A DNA stretch of 64,000 bases, taken from assembly GCA_029204045.2 (NCBI GenBank), contig CM055068.1:32619028-32683027 (forward strand). The letters are read 5' to 3'. Every line of letters starts with the position of its first letter. Positions within the stretch are counted from its first letter, which is position 1. Made by a program: the position numbers and the translations under genes. Shown here piece after piece: positions 32,235 to 43,147 of the stretch. The notes beneath the pieces are model-generated. The model ran no database searches. It was given only the letters and a program-made list of their open reading frames with translations, and had not been told where the DNA came from. This stretch comes from Tillandsia leiboldiana (lineage: Eukaryota; Streptophyta; Magnoliopsida; Poales; Bromeliaceae).

Positions 32235-35200
32235 TGTAGTGTCCCAGTTTTCCCCTGTGTTTTTCCCCTGTTTCGGGGTGTGGAACACCTGTTAGTGGTG
32301 TGTGGGGCCCCAACATGTCAAAGTGATATGTTGTTTGGAACCAGAGAGGATTTGGGAGCAAGCCTGACCTTCGGCTGCCTTTGCCGAATTTTAGGAGTGG
32401 AATCAGGCTAATTGGAGGCCGTATTTGAATTCAGCGCGGAAAAACGCTTGAAAACGGCTATTTACTTAATTATTTTGGAGTCCGGATGCCCAAAAACGGA
32501 CCCCCGGAAGTTTTCTGCGCAAATTGGTGCATGGGGGGAGCCGTGGACCATCCCGGGACACGTGGCAGCCTATTATTGGGCCGGCGCACCACTCTCGGTC
32601 CACGGAGTAGACCGCCGGTGCACGGTGGACCGGCGGGCCACGTGGCGGCACCCGATTGGCCCGGCGTAGTGCGCTCGGCGCGCGGGGCAGGCCGGGCAGG
32701 TGCGGCGCGTGCGCGGTGCACGGTGGACCGGGGCGCGCCACGTGGCGGCCCCGGATTGGTCGGCTCATGTACGCGTGGCGCACACAGAGCTGCCCGGGTG
32801 CGGCCGTACGCACGTGGGCGCACGTGGGCGCACGTGGGCGCGCGTGGGCGGCGGCGGCCGCCGACAGCCGTGTCGGGCGGGGGGGCCACGTGTCGCCGCA
32901 CCATTGGCGGGCGCGCCCACCGTGCCGCCAATCACGGGGGACACGTGGCGCTTCCCCGTTGGGCCGCACGGCTGCCGCCTGTTTGGCGGACACGTGTCGG
33001 CCCCTGGGGGCGGGTCGGACGGGCGAAGGGTGCGGCCGATCCGCTGTGCGAGCGGGGCGTGGGCCAGGCCGCACTGTGCGCGCCCGGAAATTGCTGGGCC
33101 GGGCCGCACTGTGCGCGCCCGAATTGGGCGGGCCGCACTGTTTGCGCCCGAATTCCGGGACATATTGGGAATTAATCCAATTGTTTTGTGGGCCTATTTA
33201 AAGGCCTCCCCTCCCTTCTTTTTCTCTGTTTTCCGAGAGATAGAGAGGGAACCTGTGGGAGGGGCCTTAAGAGAAGTTTTTCATCTTCTTATTTTCTACC
33301 TCGTGGTGCGTTCCCAGATTTTCTGGAAGTTCGACAGCGGCGATCCGGATTTTACAGTGTGCCCCGTTTTTCCCCAATCTCGGCCCGTTATCGTCGCATT
33401 TCAGTCCGAGGAGTCCCCTGCGCAGTACAGGAGTCCTCTTTCGACGATTTCTTCGCCGGTGTGTTCCTAAGAGGTAGGGCTTCATTTTCCGTGTTGGTGG
33501 TTTCTCTGGATTCCGATTCCTTGGCACGATTCCCGAGGTGTTTTGACCCCCTCTTTTTCTGTTTGGGTTTTTGGACAGCGACGACTTCGACGAATTATTT
33601 CTCAGCGTAGGAATATCAGATCGAGGCGATTCAAGAGTCGATTTTGGGCTACTTTTCGTGAGGAACGCAACCGTGATTTTTTTGAGATTTTAGGATCTCG
33701 AGACAGAGGTGAAATTCCTCGTTTTGCGTGCTGATTGTAAAAACAGTAATTATGTGTTTGGAACTTGTAGTTTTTACACCGTGTACATTTATGTGATGTT
33801 GTAGGTTACTGTTTCAGCAGACGGTGTGATTAGAGGACAGCGGGTATTTTTGGGTGTTTTGTGCACGCTTTTCGAGGTGGGTGGTTGCGTTTCCCTCTTT
33901 GTTGACTTGCACACTAGGAATAGTAGAGTTTCCCAATATTAAATGTGATAGTTAACTTGTGGTATATGAACCTATTGCATTGGCCCCCCTAAATTAAGTG
34001 ATAGCTTTTATGTGATAAATCTGGGACAATAAAGTTGGAAAATTGCTATATCTTAATCCGCATGCAAATAAATAACCCTTTAATATTTTAAATTGATTCT
34101 TTACATGAAACCTTAATCACCTTTCAAATGCTTTTAAAAGAGAACACTGGCATGCTTATTTGGACAACTAGTTAAGCCACTATTTTACTGCAGCGCTTTA
34201 TTATGGGATTTGACTTAGGAGAAAACATGCTTTATTGTTATAATTCTCCTCTATCGATGCATGATGATCGAGTAGGAGCGGGATCTTGAGATGGTGTAGT
34301 TGGATCTTGAGTCTGGGACAGTTTAGACTCGTTTTGGGGATTATGGGGCATAGTGGCAACCGCGGATATTAGGCGGTTGACCAGATATTCTTACCTTATC
34401 AGATTAGGGTCTATGGGTTCAGCGGTGACCGCGGATTTTGGGCGGTCGACCAGATGTTATTATCACATCAGATTGGGGATCGGGGTTGCATTAGTGGATG
34501 GAGTATTCCCACTTTGATCATGGTCATGATCCAGTCCTGCTAGTGTGAGACATTGGTTACAGAGATGCTTGATACAGAGATACTTTACTCGTGTGGGTCG
34601 CTCCCCTCGAGTGCCACTCCGGAGTAGGCTTTACATCGTGCCGAGCGCCGGGCACAGTTGGTGAGGTGAGTGATGACAGAGCAGGCAGTGCCAGTATTTC
34701 CTGGCCCTCTGATTGGGTTTTTTTGGGCAGTCAGCTTTATAGTTGCATTTATACAGTTATCTTTTGGCACTGCATTTAGAGGCATAGTAGTGTTAGTTCC
34801 TTTTTCAGCAGTCTGTACTGCATACCTCTGTTCTTTCCTTTTGCCTCTTTATTCCTAGTGGGTGCGTCAGCATTAGAGGTTTTACCCACTAGGGGAGGCT
34901 AATGGTTTATCTAGTAGTTCTCACCCCCATTGTTGTTTCTGTCTTCTTCCCTTTGTTTTGCAGAGTCATCTGCGCGGGCTGCTGGGCCTTCAGCAGCAGA
35001 TCGAGGCAAGAGAATCGCCGACTAGCTAGATCATCTACCCCGAGCGAGAGACTAGCGAGGTTTCATTATACCCCCTTTTGTATCTCAGACTTCAGTAGTT
35101 TACTTTTGGGTCTGGCTTTGGCCAGCTGTTTGTATCTTTATGGGAGTTGCGGAGTATATTGTACTTTTATTTCAGTTTGTAGTTTATTTCAGTCTGAGAT

Positions 35201-35352
35201 TACTTTAGTTCTATTAGTTCAGCTCTGTTTATGCTCTTTTATTATATATTATCTATTTGAGCAGGTTACCATCGCTTCGTGTACATGGAAAATTCCGTGT
35301 GCACGGCGGATCTGTTGGCGGGCCCGGGTCCTGGTTTACACCCGGGGCGTGA
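32235..35352 (+). repeat. 3' LTR of gypsy 2
   Basis: Starts TGTAGTGTCCC after the polypurine tract AGTGGGGGAGGA and ends GGGGCGTGA at the copia A junction, so the final CA is missing. It has three GCACGTGGGC units like the gypsy 1 3' LTR and fewer private substitutions than either gypsy 1 LTR. Confidence 0.92.
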
Positions 35353-36180
35353 TGGAGATTTACTTGAATTACCCCTTCGAAAGTTGCGGCGAAACTTCCT
35401 TGTCAAGAGAGCGAGCTGCTTCTCAAATTCCTCCATAGAAAGGTTCTCGTCATCGTCTGAGGAGGATGTATCCGCGTCTTCTTCCTTAGTTGTTTTCAAC
35501 GCATAACCTGAAGACGTAGAAGAGGATGCTTTTTCAGAAGAATTGTTAGTAGTAAATGTCATTTCATAAGTTTGTAATGAACCAACTAATTCTTCTACAC
35601 GAATTTCGTCCGGGTGTTTAATAGTTTCAATGGCTGTAACCTTTGGGCGAAATCGTTCAGGAAGAGTTCTTAAGATCTTTCTTACAATCTTAAATTCTGG
35701 AATCTTCTCTCCCAGGTTAGCACATGAGTTTACGATGTCTTGCAATCGTGTATAGTAGTCCGTGAAAGATTCATTTTCTGCCATCAAGATAGAGTCAAAC
35801 TTGCTCGTAAGCATTTGCAGTTTCTGAATCTTCACGAGGTTAGTTCCCTCATGTGTAACTTGAAGAACATCCCAGATTTCTTTCGCAGTCTCACATGCCG
35901 AGACGCGAGAGAATTCAGTTTGAGATAAGGCATTAAAAATAGCATTAATTCCCTTGCCATTGTAAGAAGATGAATCTAACTCTTCCTTGGTCCATTTCGA
36001 CCTAGGTTTTAAGGTGCGAACATCAGAGATAATATCAGTTGGATTAGACCATCCTAATTCAATTGATTGCCACACCCTTTCGTCGATGGAAATTAAAAAG
36101 GCTTTCATCCGTACTTTCCAGTACGCATAATTTGTTCCATCAAAGAAAGGGGGTCGATTGATGTTTCCACCTTCAACCAT
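35353..36180 (-). pseudogene. gag: Copia A gag, N-terminal part, interrupted by gypsy LTR
   Basis: It starts at the ATG at 36180, 20 bases past the primer site (MVEGGNINRPPFFDGTNYAY). The early part matches the copia gag N-terminal domain (DUF4219 type), followed by the UBN2-type gag core (SFTDYYTRLQDIVNS, LRTLPERF). An acidic Ser/Asp stretch and an Arg-rich segment (LTRKFRRNFRRGNSSK) close it. The frame is open for 276 codons up to 35353 and then enters gypsy LTR sequence. Gag forms the particle shell; here it is cut before its RNA-binding knuckle. Confidence 0.88.
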
Positions 36181-36200
36181 TGTTTACAACCCTATTCCCT

Positions 36201-36211
36201 CTCTGATACCA
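36201..36211 (-). other. Primer binding site, Met-tRNA (copia A)
   Basis: Minus strand TGGTATCAGAG, two bases inside the LTR end. Confidence 0.9.
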
Positions 36212-36213
36212 CT

Positions 36214-37501
36214 TGTTGGGTTATATGTAATGTAGATCTAAATAGGGGAAAAAACACCTAGAGGGGGGTGAATAGGTGTAAACGTATAAACACTCAAAAA
36301 TTGTTGCGATAAAAACCCAATGCGGAAATAAAAATAACACGCAAGATTTTTACGTGGAAAACTCTATCACCGGAGTAAAAAACCACGGGACCGATAACAC
36401 GGCAGAAATCCACTAGAATTAAAACACGTACAAGGTGATTTACCGTACACACTTACGACTCAACCTTTTCCATACGCTCCTAGAGGATCTTCTCCGCTCG
36501 CTCCGCGGCGCTTCTCGAATCCACGATCTGCGCCCAACGCCGAATCCACGGCGTCCAACGTCGAATCCACGACGTCCGACCGAATCCACGGTCTTCACCC
36601 AATTGCACCCTTCGAATCCACGAACGTGCCTCGCTCCGAATCCACGAGAGCGGTTGAACCTTGAATCCACAAGGACACGCGAATCCACGCGCCGATTTTG
36701 GGGAAATCATTGTTTTTGGGTGGTGATGATCCGCCGAATACTTAGATCAAAGATAGATCGGAAATACCATCTAAGTATTCATTAGTTTGATTCAACTCAA
36801 GATGTGAGTATGAAAACCTAGAATCAAACTAATCAATATAGACGAAGAAACATAGAGTATTATCTAATGATTTCCTTTCTTCTCTATATGTGGATCTTAG
36901 GCCGTATAAGATGATATATGAATATGACGGCTCTATTTTGGATTTTGGATTAACCCTAGAAGAAGAGTCATAGGGTCTATTTATAGGTTAGAAACATTTG
37001 GAAGGAGATAAGAATCAAAAACCTAACATTTTTGGAATTTTGACGGACGGCGATCCGGATCGGATTTGGGCGATCCGGATTGCAGTAGCAATAAAGACGG
37101 TTTCCAGAAAACAAACGTTCGGGATCCGGATCGGAATGCCTGATCCGGATCGTTCATACATTTCAGAAAACTCAACGTTCGGGATCCGGATCGTGAGATG
37201 CTGCGATCCGGATTGAAGTAATGTATGAAACAACAACCTTCGGGATCCCGATCGCTGGCTCTGATCCGGATCCTGAACATGTCCGAACACCAGTTTTTGA
37301 TTTTTATGCAGTTAAAAATTCTTCCAGGGGTTTCTACACTACAAGAAGTATTCGGATCACCAATAATTTTTAGTTAAACATACCTGATCCTTTTGAATTC
37401 TTCTTTCTTGAGATTGAGTTAAAATGATCCAACTTTCTTCACCTTCAATCTTCAAGACTTGAACCTTTCACGAAACTACGCCAACTCAAATTCCGTAACA
37501 C
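36214..37501 (-). repeat. 5' LTR of copia A
   Basis: 1288 bases, TGTTACGG to CCCAACA on the minus strand. Perfect GATCCGGATC palindromes lie at 37052, 37123, 37142, 37183 and 37263, with variants between. A TATA-like CTATAAATAG is at 36977-36986. It corresponds to 25810-27125. On its right it abuts a gypsy 4-family LTR fragment at CCCCT, so copia A inserted into that LTR. Confidence 0.9.
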
Positions 37502-38395
37502 CCCTCAAGGAGAGAGGCTGCTACTTGGGCAGTCGAGGGGTTGGTTGCACCAAGAAAATGAGTACGGTATCTGGGGTTGGTGCCCAATTTGTTTTTAATT
37601 CTGGGGTTGGAGCCCAGCATTTTTGTGACAGGGATTTAGCGACTCATGAAGGGGAAGTGAATGCTCTGGTGTATCGGTTTGTCTTTTCAGTTATTGCATT
37701 TACTGTTTATATCTACTTTATCAGTCACTGACTACCCATGCTGTGACAGGTCCGAGCAGGGGTGGGAACCGGGACGACGGTGAGGCATCGGTTAGAGGAC
37801 CCTAGCCATGGTGGCTATTAAACTTTAGAGTTTATGGTTATTTCCTTAATGTTTGGTTAGTATAACTGTTAATTACTTGTGTATGGTTTCTTGTGGATGT
37901 TGGATTGAGGACTTAGCATAGGAATATCTATCTATATCTGTGAATCTTGAGATGTGTGGATGCGGCTCGTTTTCAAATACAAACATGGTTTCAAAAGCAT
38001 TTTCAAACCAAGTGTCGTGTGGGCACTGATTTCAAAACCCGTGGATTTATCCTTTCGAACAAGATGGCCGCTTAAAAGAGATTGCAAAAATGTTTTGTAA
38101 AACCGGGTATCGAGTGGACACCGACTTTCAAACCTATGGGTTTATGCTGTAGTTTCAATATGATAAATGTGACTGTATGGTTAAGTGTGATCTCTCCTCA
38201 TCGTCGTTCATTGTTTGCATGGTTAGAGTATTTGTCGTGCTCGGAACGCCGTACATATACAAAGGAGGCTCCGCCCGTTTGGGGAGTGAATTTGTATATG
38301 TGGTGGGTCTGGCGCGCACCGGAGGCGAGGTACATTTAAAGAAAAAAGAAAATGTGATACGTTTTCCTCTCCTTTAGAACCTCCGGGGCGTGACA
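37502..38395 (+). repeat. LTR fragment (3' end) of the gypsy 4 family
   Basis: Begins CCCCTCAAGG and ends CCTCCGGGGCGTGACA. It parallels the last about 900 bases of the gypsy 4 LTRs (from about 42124 and 50398), with clear divergence. No primer site follows, so it is a 3' LTR or solo LTR. Its left part would lie beyond copia A, outside the window. Confidence 0.8.
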
Positions 38396-39166
38396 AAATC
38401 TCCCTTAGGTCTACTCTTAGGTCTACCACTACCTTGCGTTTATTGCTAAGATTAACCCTTCATATCTCAAGGTAAAACTCTAAAACCCTAATTCATTTTG
38501 AGTTTCACTAATTTAGTTATGTATTTTTTTTTATATATTGTTAGGGTTTCAACATTATATCTGTAATGTATATGTCACATGGGTAAAATGGATCACTTGT
38601 ATGCAGTCTATTTGCAAGTGTTCCATCTTGTATGTGTTAGACATTCTTGTCATTATTTTTAGACATTCTTGTATGCATTCCATTTTCAAGTGTTCCATCT
38701 TGTATCTTTAGACATTCTTGTCACTATACAAGAATGTCTAAAAGATGTGTGGTTGAGATATAGTGGGCCCCTTGGGTTTAATGGGTAGTTGGGAAAATAG
38801 TAAAATCTAACATGTGAAAATGATCAAAGATGTGTGCTATTAAGTTTAAGACATTCTTGTATCTTTAGACATTGTTGTCACTATTTTTGTATGCATTCCA
38901 TCTTGTATCTTTAAACATTCTTGTCACTATTTGGAGTACATATATAGCTCTTTATAGAACGGACTACATACAAGTGTGCCAATATATTCATTTTCCCAAT
39001 ATATTCATGTATTTTTGCCAATATATCCATGATTATGTATGAACATCCCTTTCAATTTAGGAGAGGGACCGGAGGAATTGTAGCATTTCAATACATTACA
39101 CATGTGAACATTCTTGTATGCAGTATTTATAGACATTCTTGTATGCAGTCTAATATCAAGTGTTGG

Positions 39167-39790
39167 CTTCTGTATATATAACTGCACGGAACCACGTCTA
39201 CAGCTGTTCCGTTCTGTATATATGAGTGTACGAGAACCCTCTATAGCTGTCCCCAGAAGCTCGAGGAATGGAGAGCAAAATAACACTGCGCCAATGATGG
39301 CTCCAGGTGTGCCTTTTGAATATATGACTGTACTAAACCGAGCTATAGCTGTTCCCTAAACCAAAATGGCAGCGCCAACTTTAGACTTGCTTTAGATCTG
39401 TAATTGAAGTTGGACAACTAAACCAATGATGCTATATATGGACTGTCAAAAGTGTTCAAAGCCCCACTCTTATAAACTAAAGCAATGAAGATATATATGT
39501 TCAAAGCCCTTTTTCTTTAAATCAAATCAAAGCAATATTCTATGGAAAAGATATATTCTATGGTCTATCAATGATGATATATATGTTCAAAGCCCTCTTT
39601 CTTTAAATCAAATCAAAGCAATATTCTATGGAAAAGCAATATTCTATGGTCTATCTTTTGGGCAAAGTGTTGTGGCCAATTGTTATATTTGATTCAAACA
39701 CCCCCTGAGCACACTAGAACCCGGAGGATTTTCCACTTACTCCATTTTCAAAACAACATCCAATGCTATTTTGTATATATGACTGTATCC
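39167..39790 (+). repeat. Dispersed 43-bp motif, left cluster
   Basis: Copies at 39167-39210, 39211-39253, 39314-39355 and 39769-39790 (partial). Consensus: CTTCTGTATATATGACTGT, then ACGGAACC, a short variable part, then CTATAGCTGTTCC. The same motif occurs beyond the gene at 52237-52812. Confidence 0.65.
39490..39657 (+). repeat. 86-bp tandem direct repeat, two copies
   Basis: Both units start GATATATATGTTCAAAGCCC and contain AAATCAAATCAAAGCAATATTC. The period is 86 bases. Confidence 0.75.
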
Positions 39791-39958
39791 AATGCTAATC
39801 CTCCCCAAGAATTATGGGCTATAAGTGTTTCCACTTTGTACACCAATATCCTCAAGCCCACTCTTGATCTCAATCTCACCCTACACCCCTCTCGCTCTCT
39901 ATCTCACTCTATCTTCATCCCCCTCTCAATTTCACTATCGTATACAAAAAAAGTTAGC

Positions 39959-40162
39959 ATGGCTAGCTCTAGCTCTAGCTCTACCTCTAATTCCTCCCGT
40001 CCTTGCAACAACTACTACATCATTCCTTGGACGCCTGCGCATGAAGAGACTGATGCCCAATTGGATCGGGCGGCGCAAATAGTTGTCGATTCATACGCAA
40101 GCGATAACGAACGTTCGCTGGATGCCGTAGCTGCGTTGCTGGCAAGTCGGATAGGAGGACAG
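39959..40162 (+). pseudogene. Interrupted host-type gene, first part (68 codons)
   Basis: The start ATG at 39959 follows a CT-rich leader. The product begins with a Ser-rich run (MASSSSSSTSNSS), then NNYYIIPWTPAHEETDAQL and a predicted helical stretch. At codon 68 (Gln, 40160-40162) the frame is cut by gypsy 4. The GACAG target duplication lies at 40158-40162 and 51304-51308, and the frame resumes at 51309 in phase. An upstream in-frame ATG (39680) was not chosen because it lies in the motif-rich intergenic region. Confidence 0.6.
40158..40162. other. Target-site duplication GACAG (left), gypsy 4
   Basis: GACAG immediately before the LTR TG, repeated at 51304-51308 immediately after the LTR CA. 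Confidence 0.92.
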
Positions 40163-40520
40163 TGTAATATCATAGATTTTGTAACACTTAATACCTCCTG
40201 CTAATAAAGTTTCCGTTTAATGTAACTAATGTAACGGGTTTACTTAAGTCGATAATTCGGAGGTGCGGGTATTTTTCTGCGATAGAGCTCGGAAAACGGA
40301 GAACGGCAGTGCGATCGGATCCGGATTCCGACATACGGAACTCCCGGAAAGGGGTAGAAAGTGATCGCAATGGCCAGAGGTGCATCGAAATGCGTGCAAA
40401 AGATCGGGCACGCTTTTCAAAGAGATAAGGAATTATTTCTTATGACTTAATAATTATTAATTAATTATTAATATCCGAATGTGGGTATAATGTACATACA
40501 GATTATCTCTTTCCGGATAG

Positions 40521-40780
40521 AAAAGAGGAAACCCTAACCGGAGAGGAAAGAGAGAAAAGAAAAGGAAAAAGGAAACCCTAACCGGAGAGAAAAGAGAGAA
40601 AAGAAAAGAAAAAACATAAACCCTAACCGGAGAGAAAAGAAAGAAAGAAGGAAAGAAAAGAGAAAAAGAAAAAGGCAAACCGTAACCGGAAGGAAACGAG
40701 GGGAAGGAACGAGCGAAAGAAAAGGGGAAAGGCGAAACCCAAATCGGAAGGAAACGGTGGGAACGAAGGTGAAAGCCAAA
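40521..40780 (+). repeat. Purine-rich array with telo-box motifs in gypsy 4 LTR
   Basis: AAACCCTAACCGGAGAG recurs at 40529, 40573 and 40618, with a degenerate copy near 40677. The copies are separated by GAAAGA-type purine runs (period about 44 bases). AAACCCTA is the plant telo-box. It is repeated in the 3' LTR from 47462. Confidence 0.7.
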
Positions 40781-40979
40781 GGACCCAAATCCTCCCGACG
40801 AACGTGCCGAAGCCGGGAGCGTAAACGGATCACCGTCACCGACGATTAGAGGTAAACAAGATTTAATTTCGTAAAAGTTTCGCTCGGTTTTCATTTCGGT
40901 CTTTCGCGGAGTCTTAAGAATAGCCGGTTGCTACCCAACGCGTCGCGCCGCAAAGCCCTCGGGCATCGCCGCCGCGACC

Positions 40980-41640
40980 GTAATACGCGCCGCGCGGGGA
41001 CGGTGCCCGCGCGGCCGCGGCTAGAGCCGCGCGGGACCAAGGTTCCCGCGTGGCCGCGGCTAGGGTAAGCGCCGCGCGGGGCCGGTGCCCGCGCGGCCGC
41101 GGCAAGCGCCGCGCGGGCGAGCGCCCGCGCGGTCGAGGCACGCGCCGCGCGGGGCCCAAGCCCGCGCGACTGGGGCGCGCGCCGCGCGGGGCCATGCCCG
41201 CGCGGCCACAGCTAGTGCCGCGCGGGCGGGCGCCCGCGCGGCGGCAGTACATGCCACGCGGGGCCTTGCCCGCGCGGCTACGGTTTTGCCGCGTGGGTGG
41301 GTGCCCGCGCGGCGGCGGCAGTGCGTGCCGCGCGGGGCTCATGCCCGCGCGGCCGCGGCTAATACCGCGCGAGCGGGCGCCCGCGCGGTTGCAGCGCGTG
41401 CCGCGCGGGGTCGGTGCCCTCGCGGCCGTGGCAGGGGACCGCGCGGGGTTGGTGCCCGCGCGGCCACGGCTTGCGCCGTGCGGGGCTGAGGTCCACACAG
41501 TTGCGGGAGGGACCGCGCTGGGTTGGTGCCCGCGCGGCCGCGGCTTGCACCGCGCGGAGCTAGGGCCCGCGCTGTCACGACAAACGCCGGGCGGGGCCGG
41601 TGCCCACGCGGCCGTTCGACCCGCAACACCGCGGGGCGGC
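40980..41640 (+). repeat. GC-rich hairpin minisatellite in gypsy 4 5' LTR
   Basis: About 15 units of roughly 40-45 bases of the form GCCGCGCGGGGC...GCCCGCGCGGCCGCGGC, each an inverted repeat. The same array appears at 47930-48590 and 49195-49925 in the 3' LTR. All long open frames here on both strands are artefacts. Confidence 0.85.
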
Positions 41641-43044
41641 CGCGTGGCTCGACGCGCACGGGCGCCACCGCCGGGTCAAGTTGTCTTTAGTGTTTTTGTG
41701 TTGTTGGGCTCGGTTTATCCACTATTATATTTCTGATCTGACCGCGGCTCTTTTGGGGACTACTTCTAGGTCCGGGCGTCGACAGAGAGCAGGGTTCGGT
41801 CTCCGGAGTGCAGATTCCGCATAATCGAGGTGGGTAGGTGTTGGTTATTACCGGTGTGGTGTCGTTTCCGAATACTCGTTTTGATAAAGTAGATATGGTT
41901 ATAATTTGACTAACCCCCTAGCATGTGAATCCCTTTTACTATTTTAATCAAGCAACTGCGGTCGCAGGTGCGTTATATTTTTCTGGTTATAGCGGCTGAG
42001 GTCGTAAGGCATTAAAAATACTCATATTGCTTACACGCACACCGGCAGTTTGGCCACTGCAAAGGGTGTATTTTTCCAGAAAGATGGTAAGTCGTTTACC
42101 CATGTACCCCACAAGGGGAGGTTAGTGGGGACCCCTCAAGGGGAGGCGGCTGCTACTTGGGCAGTCGAGGGGTTGGAGGCACCAAGGAGATGAGTACGGT
42201 ATTTGGGTTGGTGCCCAAAATATTCTGAAAGCTGGGGTAGGTGCCCAGCGGGACTTTCAACAGGGATTTAGCAATACATGAGGGGGAGGGGAAAAGTAAA
42301 TGCTCCGGTGACGCGGTGTGTTCTTTCTATTTATTGTGTTTACTTGCATGTTCTCTACTTTATCAGTCACTGACAACCCACACTGTGACAGGTTCGAGTA
42401 GTGGTGGATTTCGGGACGACGGTGAGGCATCAATTAGAGGACACTAGCTAAGAGGGCTAGTAAAACGATACTTTATTTTATTTACCTTTAGTTATGGCAT
42501 TACTATGGTTAGTTTAACTGTGATTCATATACTGTGGTTTCTGATGGATGTTGGGATGAGGACTTTCTTGTAACTAACTGGCGAATGATAGGATGTGTAA
42601 TTGTGGCTTGTTTTCAAATACAAACCGGTTTCAAAGGTGTTTTTAAAACAAGTGCCGTGTGGGCACCGATTTTAAAACCCGTGGATTTATCCTTTCAAGC
42701 TAATGGCCGCACAAAGAGTTTGCGAAAACGATTTAGAAAACTGGGTGTCGTGTGGGCACCGATTTTCAAAACCCCTGGGTTTATGCTATAGACTGTATAA
42801 GATAGCGGTGATGGTTTGACGTACTTATCCTCTCCTCGTTGCATGTCATGATTGGAATGGTTAAAGTATTGGACTTGTTGGTGACGCCGTGCATATACAA
42901 AGGAGACTCCGCCCGTTTGGGGAGTGAATTTGTATTTGTGGCGAGTCTGATACGCGCCGGAGGCAAGGTTCATGTAATTATTTAAGAAAAAAAAATGGGT
43001 ACGTTTTCCGCTCCTTTAGAACCTCCGGGGCGTGACAGATTTTA

Positions 43045-43055
43045 TGGTATCAGAG
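43045..43055 (+). other. Primer binding site, Met-tRNA (gypsy 4)
   Basis: TGGTATCAGAG seven bases after the LTR end; the next bases diverge (AAAAC), so the match is 11 bases. Confidence 0.88.
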
Positions 43056-43147
43056 AAAACAACTTTAACCAAGGTGATCATGACCAACATCCACAGAATG
43101 TAATGACACAAGTGACTAACTAAGTTGATAACCAAAGTATAGGTGTG

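Larger units (their letters stand above)
27905..35352 (+). mobile_element. Gypsy 2: 3' part of a near-identical copy of gypsy 1
   Basis: It runs from mid-gag through integrase to a complete 3' LTR. Apart from single-base indels confined to 27905-30745, it differs from 8830-16264 by only a few substitutions (for example near 29730, 31312, 32021 and 32080). The LTR lacks its terminal CA and runs straight into copia A gag at 35353. It may be a second insertion, a product of LTR recombination, or another haplotype of gypsy 1. Confidence 0.9.
35353..37501 (-). mobile_element. Ty1/copia element A, proximal part (gag and 5' LTR)
   Basis: Minus strand: 5' LTR (37501-36214), primer site, then gag from 36180 down to the gypsy 2 junction. 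The gag sequence stops in a Ser/Lys-rich linker just before where a zinc knuckle is expected. The knuckle is found at 4841-4882 beyond gypsy 1, in the same orientation, so the two pieces are halves of one element. Confidence 0.88.
38396..39958 (+). other. AT-rich intergenic DNA with short dispersed repeats
   Basis: No gene. It contains repeated phrases around TTTAGACATTCTTGT and GTGTTCCATCTTGTAT (38620-38930), four copies of a roughly 43-bp motif (39167-39790), and an 86-bp period direct repeat (units starting at 39490 and 39576). The last 100 bases before 39959 are CT-rich, like a plant 5' leader. Confidence 0.6.
40163..43037 (+). repeat. 5' LTR of gypsy 4
   Basis: 2875 bases, TGTAATATCATAG to CCGGGGCGTGACA. 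Along it: an AT-rich start, a purine-rich telo-box array (about 40520-40780), a GC-rich palindromic array (40980-41640), then a T-rich half with repeated blocks such as GTCGTGTGGGCACCGATTTT. Confidence 0.92.

Noticed and set aside
40914..41736. Ala/Arg/Gly/Pro-rich frames (also 47420-48756 and 49057-50090)
   Set aside because: Translation of the GC hairpin minisatellite of the gypsy 4 LTR.
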